Shown here one piece after another: positions 52,054-60,451 of a stretch of 64,000 bases of DNA. The notes beneath the pieces were generated by a model, which was given only the letters and a program-made list of their open reading frames with translations, had not been told where the DNA came from and ran no database searches. Both the position numbers and the translations under genes were made by a program. Source of the stretch: Micromonospora sp. NBC_00389 (GTDB lineage Bacteria; Actinomycetota; Actinomycetes; Mycobacteriales; Micromonosporaceae); contig NZ_CP107947.1 of NCBI RefSeq assembly GCF_036059255.1, positions 4,216,001-4,280,000 on the forward strand, given 5' to 3'. Every line of letters starts with the position of its first letter. Within the stretch, counting starts at the first letter, position 1.

Positions 52054-52701
52054 CCGTTGGCCGGGCTGCGGGCGATGGCCGAGGCGCTGGAGGACCAGGT
52101 GGTCCGCGACCCTGAGACGGTCGGCGAGTACCACCGGCGGATCCGGCTGGAAACTGATCGGATGGCGCGGCTCGTCGACGACTTGTTCGAGCTGTCCCGG
52201 ATCAATGCCGGAGCGCTGCGACTGTCGCTGTCGGCGGTGCCGCTCGGCGACGTGGTCTCCGACGCACTGGCTAGCACCGAACCGCTGGCCGCCGCCCGGC
52301 GGATCCGACTGGTCGCCGCCGAGACGGGCTGGCCCACCGTCGCCGCCAGCGAACCGGAGCTAGCCAGGGTGGTGGCCAACCTGCTGCTCAACGCGGTCCG
52401 CTACACCCCCGACGACGGCACGGTACGGATCGAGGCCGGCCGGGCACGGGAGACCGCCTGGTTGTCGGTGGCCGACACCTGCGGCGGCATTCCCGAGGCG
52501 GATCTGCCCCGGGTCTTCGACGTGGCGTTCTGGGGTGAGCCGGCCCGTACCCCGCGGCAGGGTGGCGGGGGCGCCCCTGGTGCCTCGGGAGGTCTCGGGC
52601 TGGCGATCGTGCACGGCCTGGTCGAGGCGCACGGCGGCAGTGTCGACGTCCAGAACACAGGCGACGGCTGTCGGTTCATGGTCCGACTCCCCGTCGCCTA
52701 A
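52054..52701 (+). pseudogene. Histidine kinase, truncated to the ATPase half
   Basis: Starts within HisKA ([16 protein letters not shown], after the lost catalytic His), then [79 protein letters not shown]. Sensor, HAMP and phospho-acceptor His are missing, replaced by the Fic remnant. The ATPase domain remains open to its natural stop, 14 bp before the convergent DM13 gene. Confidence 0.75.
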
Positions 52702-52715
52702 CCCGGCACCTCATT

Positions 52716-53273
52716 TCAGACCGTCTTCAGAGCCGCCGCGCCGAAGGACACCGCGAAGCGCTTGCACCAGATGGACACGCTCCGGAACTTGTCCGGGTCC
52801 ACCGATGCCGGCAGCTCGTACACCTGGTCGCCGCGATTGCCCTTGAGCCTGGCGAGTTCGACCCATTCGCCGTCGTCGAACACCCGCCAGCCCGCCGTGC
52901 CCCGGAGCACCGGCTGGTCGGTCAGCCACACCCGCAGGTCCGGACCGTTCGACGTGTCCAGCTCACGGATGACGAGTTGGTGGCCCCCGTCGGCGAGCCG
53001 GACGATCTCGGCGCTGCCGGTCGTTTCGTGCTCATGGGTGATGAACTCGCCAACGGCCAGAATCTGAGGGCCGGCCGGTGTGGCGGCCGACGGAACGGCT
53101 GACGAGGAGCCGGATGGGCCCGGCGTTACCTCGACGACGGGTAGCGCCTCGTCGACGTAGGTATCCGTGAACAGCTTCCACGGCTGGAACCAGTGGAGGC
53201 CGGCCCCCGCCACGGCGCTGACGAGGAAGAGACACGCCCAGGCCACCGGCGACCGGAAGATCGATTTTCGCAC
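52716..53273 (-). CDS. Membrane-anchored DM13-domain protein
   Basis: 185 residues, GTG start. Residues 6-26 (FRSPVAWACLFLVSAVAGAG) are a membrane anchor; a Pro/Ser/Ala linker follows. The DM13 domain (about 72-183) has VGEFITHEHETTGSAEIVRL, GHQLVIRELDTSNGPDLRVW, LKGNRGDQVYELPASVDPDK and SVSIWCKRFAVSFGAAAL with the conserved Cys. DM13 domains are proposed extracytoplasmic electron-transfer modules with the Cys as redox residue. Convergent with the kinase remnant; no partner recognised on its own strand. Confidence 0.82.
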   Translation of the reverse strand: MRKSIFRSPVAWACLFLVSAVAGAGLHWFQPWKLFTDTYVDEALPVVEVTPGPSGSSSAVPSAATPAGPQILAVGEFITHEHETTGSAEIVRLADGGHQLVIRELDTSNGPDLRVWLTDQPVLRGTAGWRVFDDGEWVELARLKGNRGDQVYELPASVDPDKFRSVSIWCKRFAVSFGAAALKTV

Positions 53274-53456
53274 CTGTGGAGCGTACGACGATCCTGGGTG
53301 GCGAGCCGCCGACGGAATCTTTCGAGACTCTTACCGTCTCCTGGTCGGTGGGAAGTTCTTACGGAAGTGGAACGGGTCCCCGCCGGGCATGGTGATCCAG
53401 ATCTTTCACGGGTTAGGTCAACCCATGCAGATCATTCCGATGGACGGGGAGACCGA

Positions 53457-54140
53457 ATGGCGCGCCTGAAGCACCTGATCCAGAGCCTCTCCGCAGGGTT
53501 GCTCACCGCCGGCCTGCTGGTGGTCACGGTCGGCCCCGCACACGCGCGGGTCAAGCCCAAGGACGGGGTCCAGGCGGTCCGCGAGCTCCGGTTTGACCCG
53601 CAGGCGGCAGTTGAGGGTACGACGGTGACCGGCACCGTGGTGCTGACCAGTCCCGCCCCGGCGGGCGGTGTCAGCGTCGAGGTCTGGAGCAACACCAGCT
53701 ACGGCCCGAACGTCTCCGTCCCCCGGTGGGTGACTGTCGCGGCCGGGCGCACGACCGCCACCTTCCCCGCTACGGTCTACAGCGCCAGCACACCGTCGGT
53801 GGTACGGCCGTCGGCGTACCTGGGCGCGTCAAGGGCGACTGGCAAGCTGATAGTGGTACCACCGACCTTCGCCACCGGACCGACCTGGGTACGCCACGGC
53901 GCGGTCACCGAGGCCGCGGTCGGGATCGGCACCGCACCGAACTCGGATGGCGTCACGGTCACGTTGTCCACCGGGACGCCGGGGGTGTCGGTGCCCGCGA
54001 CGGTGTTCATCTCGCCCGGCAGTCGAGGAGCCGTCTTCCCGGTGACAGTGGATGGCTCGGCTTCGCTATCCAATCCGGGCGCGATCACCGCGACCTGGAA
54101 CGGCATCGAGGTGCGGACCACCTTCTACATCGGCTATTGA
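53457..54140 (+). CDS. Secreted beta-sandwich (Ig-like) protein of unknown function
   Basis: 227 residues; ATG after GGGGAGACC. Signal peptide to about residue 31 (LSAGLLTAGLLVVTVGPAHA). The mature part contains two similar beta-rich units: VRELRFDPQAAVEGTTVTGT with VVLTSPAPAGGVSVEVWSNT, and VTVTLSTGTPGVSVPATVFI with SPGSRGAVFPVTVDGSA. Each alternates strands like bacterial Ig-like repeats. No catalytic motif or wall-anchor signal, so it is probably released. Followed by a perfect terminator. Confidence 0.7.
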   Translation: MARLKHLIQSLSAGLLTAGLLVVTVGPAHARVKPKDGVQAVRELRFDPQAAVEGTTVTGTVVLTSPAPAGGVSVEVWSNTSYGPNVSVPRWVTVAAGRTTATFPATVYSASTPSVVRPSAYLGASRATGKLIVVPPTFATGPTWVRHGAVTEAAVGIGTAPNSDGVTVTLSTGTPGVSVPATVFISPGSRGAVFPVTVDGSASLSNPGAITATWNGIEVRTTFYIGY

Positions 54141-54192
54141 GCGATGTGCGGGCTCCGCCGGTCCTTCGGCGTCGAGCCTCGACGGTTGACGC

Positions 54193-54228
54193 GTCAGGGG
54201 CCGGGCCATCGTTGGCCCGGCCCCTGAC
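54193..54228 (+). terminator. Perfect 15-bp terminator hairpin
   Basis: GTCAGGGGCCGGGCC pairs fully with GGCCCGGCCCCTGAC around ATCGTT. It follows the Ig-like protein by 53 bases and may also face the ECF remnant on the other strand. Confidence 0.85.
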
Positions 54229-54234
54229 GTCCGA

Positions 54235-54600
54235 CTCACCTCCTCCAGTGAAGTCTCTGCTGCAGGAGTGCCTGCTGTGCGGCGCGGTGAGCTCCAGTGC
54301 GCGGCGATCGGCGGCTTGGGCTTGGGCGATGTGGCCGAGGTCGCGAAGGAGTTCGGCGCGGGTGGCGTGGTAGAGGTGATGGCGGTCCAGGGACGTGTTG
54401 AGGGTGTCTACTTCGGCCAGCGCCGCTGCGGGGCCGCGCCGTAGCGAAGCGCGATCGCTCGGTGCAGCCGGGTGACGGGTGATGGCGCGAAGAGGAGCAG
54501 CATGTCGTAGAGCAGGACGATCTGTGGCCAGTCGGTGTCCTGCCAGCGTGGGGCTTCGGCATGGCAGGCGACGATCGCGGCCTGCGGCACTCGACCCTCG
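54235..54600 (-). pseudogene. ECF sigma factor (SigI/DUF6596 type), C-terminal remnant
   Basis: Minus-strand blocks in two frames: CHAEAPRWQDTDWPQIVLLY, DMLLLFAPSPVTRLHRAIAL, then AALAEVDTLNTSLDRHHLYH and ATRAELLRDLGHIAQAQAAD, RRALELTA. These form the helical C-terminal extension of RNA polymerase sigma-70 ECF factors of the SigI group. The sigma2/sigma4 domains are missing and a frameshift lies near 54430. Confidence 0.72.
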
Positions 54601-54658
54601 GCTACGACACGTTCTATAGACCCGTGCTTTCCAGCGAACAGTGATGAAGGAGAAGACC

Positions 54659-55003
54659 GTGGTCGACGATGTCACCCAGTACATCAACAAGACGCAGCCG
54701 TGGCAGATCGACGTATGTGAAAAACTACGTGCGATGATCGACCAAACCATTCCAGGTGCCGAGGAACGGCTTCAGTACGGCAAGCCGCACTACATCAAGA
54801 ACGGCCACTACGCGGCCGTCATCGCGGTAGCCAAGTCCAAGGTCTCGTTCATGGTCTTCAACGCAACGGACATCCCTGAGGTCAAGGGGTTCCTCCGGGC
54901 AATGGGCAACGGTGAACGCAAAACCGTCGACATCAAAGAAGGGCAAGACGTCGACTACGGCGCACTCGCCAGCATCCTGGGAAAGACCACGGCTGCCTTG
55001 TAG
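54659..55003 (+). CDS. DUF1801 domain protein
   Basis: 114 residues from a GTG six bases after AAGGAG; GTG 54641 and ATG 54644 upstream are in frame but overlap this ribosome-binding site. DVTQYINKTQPWQIDVCEKL, TIPGAEERLQYGKPHYIKNG and HYAAVIAVAKSKVSFMVFNA match DUF1801 (YdhG/CyaY-like fold). Small cytosolic protein of unknown function. Slightly lower GC and a Lys-rich composition set it apart from neighbours, hinting at transfer. Confidence 0.82.
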   Translation: MVDDVTQYINKTQPWQIDVCEKLRAMIDQTIPGAEERLQYGKPHYIKNGHYAAVIAVAKSKVSFMVFNATDIPEVKGFLRAMGNGERKTVDIKEGQDVDYGALASILGKTTAAL

Positions 55004-55241
55004 TTGCCAGCGTGTCTGCCGTGGCAGGGAACCCCACAGGTAGCCCCTGTCGGCGGCGGATCGCCGGTCCGGCGGGCCCGCGTCGCGATCGTTGTTGGAC
55101 CCCGCTGCGGCAAACAGGCTACACCCGTCGCGGAGCGGTGAACTCGCTCGACCCGAGTGCCCCGCGACCCGGAGGGCACGGTCTCGCCGGGCGCCATTCG
55201 GGGTAGCGCGGCTCCCACGGGACCCGCTAGCCTCCGCCCTC
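55004..55241. other. Short intergenic stretch, nothing recognised
   Basis: No gene or clear regulatory site between the DUF1801 gene and the small membrane protein. Confidence 0.3.
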
Positions 55242-55697
55242 ATGGCTACCTCCAACAAGATCAGCGAGTGGCGGACCAAGATTTTCGTCTGGATCGGCCT
55301 GCCCGTCATCGCCATCGCGGGGCTGATGTTCGGCGCTTTCGATCTGGTTCCGGCATGGCAGGCGAAGGCCGGCCAGGGTATGCCGGGCACCTTCACCGCG
55401 GTCCGCGAGGACTGTGGGCGGCGCAGCTGCACCTGGTACGGCGACTTCGCCGCTACCGAGGGTGGTGGCCAGCGGACCGACGTCATCCTCTACGACGAGC
55501 CCGATGGGCTGGCGGCAGGCGACACCGTTCCGGTGCGCGACACCGGTGCACGCAACGGCGTCTTCGCCACGGCGGGTGGGTCCACCTGGCTGCTGCTGAC
55601 GGGGTTCGTCGTCGCGAGCGTGATCGCGGCCGTGGCCTGGGTCATCATCCTGGTGCGAACGGTCAGCCGGCGACGCGCGCCCGCCCCGGCCGTCTGA
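55242..55697 (+). CDS. Small membrane protein with DUF3592-like extracytoplasmic loop
   Basis: 151 residues, ATG start. Helix 1 about residues 14-34 (FVWIGLPVIAIAGLMFGAFD), helix 2 about 112-136 (TWLLLTGFVVASVIAAVAWV), basic C-terminus. The loop between contains two Cys pairs in DCGRRSCTWYGDFA and a D-x-V-x-L-Y-D pattern (TDVILYDEP) as in DUF3592-type proteins, so a disulphide is likely. Unknown function. Followed by a strong hairpin. Confidence 0.65.
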   Translation: MATSNKISEWRTKIFVWIGLPVIAIAGLMFGAFDLVPAWQAKAGQGMPGTFTAVREDCGRRSCTWYGDFAATEGGGQRTDVILYDEPDGLAAGDTVPVRDTGARNGVFATAGGSTWLLLTGFVVASVIAAVAWVIILVRTVSRRRAPAPAV

Positions 55698-55724
55698 CAT
55701 CTGCTCAGCTCATCCCGGCTGGAC

Positions 55725-55751
55725 GGCCGCTCCCGTCGATTGGGAGCGGCC
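55725..55751 (+). terminator. Terminator hairpin after the small membrane protein
   Basis: GGCCGCTCCC and GGGAGCGGCC with a 7-nt loop, 28 bases after the stop. Confidence 0.8.
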
Positions 55752-56048
55752 TTCGCGTTCCAGCTCGCTCAGATCAACCACGTGGTCACATCCGGCCTGG
55801 TATCCCATCGTGTACGGCTCGAACACGGAAAGGCAGATGAAGGTGTCACAGTGGTCCTGCGCGTGCTGACCGTCGTCGTCACCGTGCACGCCGCTGCTCC
55901 GGGTGGACGCCCCCATGTCGCGCACCTGGCGATCTTAGGGGCGTTTCTCTTCCTCGCCGTACACACTGACCGGCCCCGGAACAGGGGATCGCCCGGCCTT
56001 CCGGCCGGGTGATCCCCTGTCTGATTCATCGTGTGGAACCAGACTTGC
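55752..56048. other. Intergenic stretch ending in the protease terminator
   Basis: No gene recognised. At 55981-56020 a long stem (ACAGGGGATC, CCCGGCC, TTCC loop, complement) serves as terminator for the S8 protease read from the right; it is nearly symmetrical and could act in both directions. Confidence 0.6.
55981..56020 (-). terminator. Long terminator hairpin downstream of S8 protease
   Basis: ACAGGGGATC-G-CCCGGCC, TTCC loop, GGCCGGG-T-GATCCCCTGT: 17 paired bases with one mismatch, 29 bases after the protease stop codon. Confidence 0.85.
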
Positions 56049-57518
56049 TCACTTCACCACGTTGTAGGCGTTGACCTCGCCGGCGCCGTAGAAGCTGTTA
56101 CGTGCCCCGCCGCTGCACGTCGCCTCGAAGCCGGCGAGTTTCGGCACCGGGTTGTAGACGCCCGCCGGGCACGGCAGCGCGTCAGCGGTGCGCTGCAGGA
56201 ACGACGCCAGCGCGGCCGGCTGCATATTCGGGTGCGCCGAAAGCGCGAGCGCCGCGACACCGGCCGCGTGCGGGCCGGACATCGACGTGCCCTGCTTGTA
56301 GCCCCAGCCGTTGGTCTTCGTCACGGTGTTGAAGGTGGTTGACAGGATGGCGTCGGACAGCGTCGAGGGCGAACCGCCGGTGCGGAATCGGGTATCCCCA
56401 CCGGGAGCGGTCACCTCCACGACTCCCTGCCCGTAGGAGGAGTAGTAGCTCTTCTGCTGCGTCGGGCCAACCGCTGACACGGTCACTACGCCCGGCGCCT
56501 CAGCCGGCAGGTCGACGCAGGCACCCGTGATGGTGCGGTCCTCGACCGGGAAGCTGCCGTCGTTGGGGCTTCCGCTGTCGATGAACTTGTGCTGCAGGTT
56601 GACGTTGGAGTTGCCCGCGGAGGCGATGTTCAGCACGCCCTTGTTCTGCGAGTAGCGGATCGCCCGCTGCACGGCCTGCCACACCGGGCGCTGGCGCGCG
56701 TCGTTGCGGCAGTTGAACTCCCAGGGGTCGATGAAGTAGCTGTTGTTGGTGATCTGCATGCCGTGCTCGGCGGCCCAGATGAAGCCGCACACCGCCGCCT
56801 CGGGGTAGATGAAGCCGTCGTCGTTAACGACCTTCACCGAGGCGACCTTCACGCCGGGCGCCACGCCGGCGACGCCGACACCGTTGATCGCGGCGGCGAT
56901 CGTGCCGGCGACGTGGGTGCCATGGTCCGACGTGGTGGGATTCCAGGCGGCCTCAGCCGTGTCGATCATGCCGCCGAGGCAGGAAGTGCTCTTGTCCTTC
57001 GCAATCTGCGTGGCCAGATCAGGGTGGGTGCTGGAGATGCCGCTGTCGAGCACGCCCACGACCACGTTGGGGCTTCCGGTGGTCACTGCGTGCGCCTCGG
57101 GCAGGTGGATCTGCGGCATGTCCCATTGCAGGCCCCACAGGGGCTCGCCGGTCGGGTTGCCCGTCGCCGCCTGGGCCGTCGCGTCCACTGTCTCGAGAGT
57201 GCCGCCGTCGTCGAGTTGGGTGCCGAGGCCGGTGGTGGAGGCGACGGACTCCACGCCTGCGCCGGCCACCGCGTTGGCGAAGTCGGGGTTGGTCGTGCGC
57301 GCCACGAGCACGCCAATCTGGCTGTAGTTGGCCACGACGGTGCCGTGGGCGGCGGCGACCCTCGCCGCTGCCTTGGCACTCGAGCCACCCTGCGGGGCGA
57401 GGACGATGTAGGTGGTGTCCGCTCCCGCCGCCAATGCCGACGGGGTTAACGCGGCATTGACAACGACCCCGGCCCCGAGTGCCAGGGCGGACGCTGCGGC
57501 CAGTGTCTTGCGACGAAC
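56049..57518 (-). CDS. S8 subtilisin-like serine protease, start region split off by an IS element
   Basis: About 490 residues remain. After a signal-like stretch (RRKTLAAASALALGAGVVVN) comes an I9-like propeptide (YIVLAPQGGSSAKAAARVAA), then the triad: Asp in VVVGVLDSGISSTHPDLA, His in DHGTHVAGTIAAAINGVG, Ser in GTSMSGPHAAGVAALALS. The natural start codon is 1 kb away at 58557-58559: removing the IS and one TA restores GTG AGA CTA GTT CGT CGC, preceded by GGGAG. At present the frame opens into the IS to about 57611 and no good ribosome-binding site is seen, so expression is doubtful. Confidence 0.82.
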   Translation of the reverse strand, partial: VRRKTLAAASALALGAGVVVNAALTPSALAAGADTTYIVLAPQGGSSAKAAARVAAAHGTVVANYSQIGVLVARTTNPDFANAVAGAGVESVASTTGLGTQLDDGGTLETVDATAQAATGNPTGEPLWGLQWDMPQIHLPEAHAVTTGSPNVVVGVLDSGISSTHPDLATQIAKDKSTSCLGGMIDTAEAAWNPTTSDHGTHVAGTIAAAINGVGVAGVAPGVKVASVKVVNDDGFIYPEAAVCGFIWAAEHGMQITNNSYFIDPWEFNCRNDARQRPVWQAVQRAIRYSQNKGVLNIASAGNSNVNLQHKFIDSGSPNDGSFPVEDRTITGACVDLPAEAPGVVTVSAVGPTQQKSYYSSYGQGVVEVTAPGGDTRFRTGGSPSTLSDAILSTTFNTVTKTNGWGYKQGTSMSGPHAAGVAALALSAHPNMQPAALASFLQRTADALPCPAGVYNPVPKLAGFEATCSGGARNSFYGAGEVNAYNVVK

Positions 57519-57520
57519 TA

Positions 57521-58550
57521 AGGCGTGTTTCAAAAGTGGAGTCTGATCGAAGTCACCGCGTGGCGGTGATCGACAGCTGAAGAGGTCTCCGGTAACTGGT
57601 TCTGCGACCAAGCAAGAACTTCATACCGGAGACCTCGTGCCCAGCGTAGCGGTGACGAGGCGGCATGACCTGACCGACGGGCAGTGGGCTGTTCTGGCTC
57701 CGTTGCTGCCTGCCGTGCCGAGGACGGGTCGTCCGCCGAAGTGGAAGAAACGACAGCTCATTGACGGGATCCGGTGGCGGATCCGGATCGGTGCCCCGTG
57801 GCGTGACGTCCCGTCCGAGTACGCGCCCTGGCCCACCGTCTACGGCCTGTTCCGCCGCTGGCAGCGTGACGGAACCTGGGACAAGATCCTGTCCGCGCTG
57901 CAAGCCGCTGGCGACGCGACCGGCCGGATCGGTTGGACGGTGAGCGTGGACTCGATGACCAGCCGCGCCCACCAGCACGCCGCCGGAGCCCGCACCGACG
58001 GGCATCTGCAGAAGGAGCCGCCCGGCGGGGTGCACGACGAGCCGGCCGATCACGCGCTGGGCCGATCGCGCGGCGGGCTGACCACCAAGACTCATCTGGC
58101 CTGCGAGCAGGGACAGAAGGTCCTCTCCCTGATCGTGACCGCCGGGCACCGTGGTGACAGCCCGCAGTTCATCCCCGTCCTGCGCCGCATCCATGTGACC
58201 CGCCTCGGCGTGGGTCGACCCCGCACCTGCCCCGACCTGGTCTTGGCCGACAAGGCCTACACCAGCCGCGGCAACCGCAGTCATCTGCGCTCACGCGGGA
58301 TCCAGGCCTGCATCCCCAGCAAGACCGACCAGGACGCCCATCGCAAGGCCAAAGGCTCCAAGGGTGGCCGCCCACCCGCGTTCGACAAGGACCTCTACCG
58401 GCTACGCCACGCCGTGGAGAACGGCATCAACCGGCTCAAACGCCACCGCGGCGTCGCCACCCGCTACGACAAGCTGGCAGTCCGCTTCCAAGCCGTTCTC
58501 ACCATCACGATCATCACCGAGTGGCTCTGACCGGCTTATGAAACACGCCT
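57521..58550 (+). mobile_element. Intact IS5-family (IS427-like) element, TA target duplication
   Basis: 1030 bp. Left end AGGCGTGTTTCA and right end its complement are perfect 12-bp inverted repeats; TA flanks both sides (57519-57520 and 58551-58552), restoring CTAG on removal. One complete transposase gene inside. Confidence 0.88.
57637..58530 (+). CDS. IS5-family DDE transposase, single frame
   Basis: 297 residues, GTG start. RRHDLTDGQWAVLAPLLPAV, IDGIRWRIRIGAPWRDVPSE, YAPWPTVYGLFRRWQRDGTW form the N-terminal region; catalytic residues lie in GWTVSVDSM (Asp), DLVLADKAYTSRGNR (Asp) and YRLRHAVENGINRLKRHRG (Glu). Complete and uninterrupted, so probably active. Distinct from the frameshifting IS5 member at 42.8 kb (different ends, different sequence). 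Confidence 0.9.
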   Translation: MPSVAVTRRHDLTDGQWAVLAPLLPAVPRTGRPPKWKKRQLIDGIRWRIRIGAPWRDVPSEYAPWPTVYGLFRRWQRDGTWDKILSALQAAGDATGRIGWTVSVDSMTSRAHQHAAGARTDGHLQKEPPGGVHDEPADHALGRSRGGLTTKTHLACEQGQKVLSLIVTAGHRGDSPQFIPVLRRIHVTRLGVGRPRTCPDLVLADKAYTSRGNRSHLRSRGIQACIPSKTDQDAHRKAKGSKGGRPPAFDKDLYRLRHAVENGINRLKRHRGVATRYDKLAVRFQAVLTITIITEWL

Positions 58551-58552
58551 TA

Positions 58553-58749
58553 GTCTCACGAGGGACTCCCATCGGAGGTGGGCTGACCAACACCGATATG
58601 TGACATCGGTCTCCCGCAACCTACGGGCTGGGTCACATCAGAACAACCCCCGGAGCCGACGGCTGGCGCCCCTGGCTGGTGGAACCAGCTCGTTGCCCAA
58701 AGGCAACGTCAGTAATGATCTTCCGAAACCAGATCATCACCAAACGCCC
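58553..58749. other. Original upstream region of the S8 protease
   Basis: Holds the detached start codon (58557-58559, minus strand), its GGGAG and presumably the protease promoter; a CCGAT/ATCGG stem lies near 58594-58610. Now cut off from the protease by the IS. Confidence 0.6.
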
Positions 58750-58982
58750 GGCACAACACCTACGACCTCACCGGCGACGGCCTGCGATTCGCAATCTTCT
58801 ACACCAAGGTCCACAACCGAGTCCTGCGCGCCGCCGACCAGCCCCAAGCCCCGCCCCTGATCCGCGACGCCCTGCCCACCATCGACCAACACCTCACCGA
58901 CCAACTCGCCCACGCCCGGCTACTGGCAGCCCGCCTGGCACATTGCTCCACTGCCAAAGTTCTCGCCCGCAAGGGGCGCTAG
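58750..58982 (+). pseudogene. C-terminal fragment of a winged-helix-like protein family
   Basis: TYDLTGDGLRFAIFYTKVHN, RVLRAADQPQAPPLIRDALP and TIDQHLTDQLAHARLLAARL up to a TAG. The Y-L-T-x-D-G-x-R block resembles the wing of a MarR-type domain followed by a helical tail; a shorter piece of the same family is at 51498-51560. No start is present. Confidence 0.45.
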
Positions 58983-59032
58983 TCTGGCGACTCATTGCCT
59001 GTGTCTACCCTGCAACGGTGACACTCACCGCC

Positions 59033-59944
59033 ATGCCGTCAACGTCATGCTCCGGGCGGCCGACCACCTCTTCGCACATCGATCAGCACCACCGGTGGAT
59101 CGCCGGTACGTTCCCGGATTGTTCGGCGCGGTCGAAGAGGGTCGAGCAGAGCCGCCGCACGAAGCTCGGCTACCGCATCCGGTCGGTCATCGTGGTGCCG
59201 TCCCTCCTTGCCCTCGCGGCCGCGGGGTGCGCCGACGCCTCGCCCGCCGAGGCCGGCACCTCCTGGGAGACACCGGCTTCCCTGTCGGCGGCCGATTCTC
59301 CGGGATCCGCCCCCGCCCCCGCGGCCCCCGCGACGCCCGCCACCCGCCCGACCCCGACACCCAACCCGCGCCCATCAGAAACGCGCCGCACCTCCGCCGC
59401 CGCACTACGGCCACCCGCTCCCGCCGGCAGGGCCAGCCCGGCACCGGAATACCCCGGGGGCTACACCCTCGTGTCGCAGACGTGTGCCCTGCGGGTTGGC
59501 GAGCGGGTATACACCTCCCGCAGCGGGAAGACGAAAGGCAACTTCGCGTTCTGCACCCAACGCCTACGCAAGAACGACACCGGCGCCTACTACCTCAACC
59601 CGTACGTCTTCGTCGAGCCCTTCTTCCTCGATGCTGGTCAGTGGCTTCCGGACTCGCGGGAACCCTTGACGCTGACGATCACCTGCCGGGTCAGCCGGCA
59701 GGGCGAACAGGACTACTCGCTCACGGCGTCGTCGCCGAGCGGGAACGGGCCCGGGCACACCGCATCCTGCGGCCGGCAGGTACCGCACGCGGTCACGCCG
59801 ACCACCGACCTCGACGCTTACACGATCAAATTCACCGGTTACACCATGGGCGGACGCGCAGGGCCGCTCGCCTTCGACACCGAAGTGCACTTCCCCGGCG
59901 CCGGCAAGCCGACACCGGAACAGCAGGTGACGGTGCCCAGGTAG
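59033..59944 (+). CDS. Predicted secreted lipoprotein of unknown function
   Basis: Up to 303 residues; the start is uncertain (ATG 59033 is in frame, but about 45 residues precede the signal-like core). [18 protein letters not shown] is a lipoprotein signal with lipobox LAAAGC. A long Ala/Pro/Thr linker follows, with [10 protein letters not shown]. The C-terminal domain (about residue 145 on: [60 protein letters not shown]) is beta-rich with three Cys. No family recognised. Confidence 0.55.
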   Translation: MPSTSCSGRPTTSSHIDQHHRWIAGTFPDCSARSKRVEQSRRTKLGYRIRSVIVVPSLLALAAAGCADASPAEAGTSWETPASLSAADSPGSAPAPAAPATPATRPTPTPNPRPSETRRTSAAALRPPAPAGRASPAPEYPGGYTLVSQTCALRVGERVYTSRSGKTKGNFAFCTQRLRKNDTGAYYLNPYVFVEPFFLDAGQWLPDSREPLTLTITCRVSRQGEQDYSLTASSPSGNGPGHTASCGRQVPHAVTPTTDLDAYTIKFTGYTMGGRAGPLAFDTEVHFPGAGKPTPEQQVTVPR

Positions 59945-60084
59945 ACAACGCGACCGGCTTGGCGGACTTGCGCGCCCGCCACCGGGACTCCGGCAGGCGC
60001 ACGGCCAGGTGGATCGTCCCGGCCACGCTCGGTGGTGGGCGGTGCCCGGCTGGGCTCCCGCAATCTGCTCATGGAAACGGCAGA

Positions 60085-60400
60085 CGCAGTTCGTGACCTT
60101 GGTCGGGCGGGGCTGAAGAACAGGACGTAGATCCGCTCGAGGAACACGGTGTCGACCGTGAAGAAGTCGCACGCCAGGATCGTGTGCGCCTGGGCGGTCG
60201 GGAACTGCTTCCAGGTCGGTCCGGACCGGGCGTGGTACCGGGTCGATCCCGGCCCGGTGGAGGATCTTCCAGACCGTACTGGCCGCCACCTGATGACCGA
60301 GATTGAGCAGTTCGCCCCTAAACCGGCGGTGCCCCCACGTCGGGTTCTCCGCCGCGAGTCGCAGCACCAGGTCACGGACCCGGCGCCGCGCTGTTCTCCC
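60085..60400 (-). mobile_element. rve-type transposase fragment (HTH_21 plus integrase core)
   Basis: [20 protein letters not shown] with [20 protein letters not shown] is the HTH_21 part; in another frame [33 protein letters not shown] is the start of the integrase core with the first Asp. A frameshift separates them and the rest is absent. Related to the longer remnant at 62709-63800. Confidence 0.7.
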
Positions 60401-60451
60401 TCGCGCTCGCCGTGCTGGTGACGATCCTCGCCGTTCGGCTGACTGTCCAGG

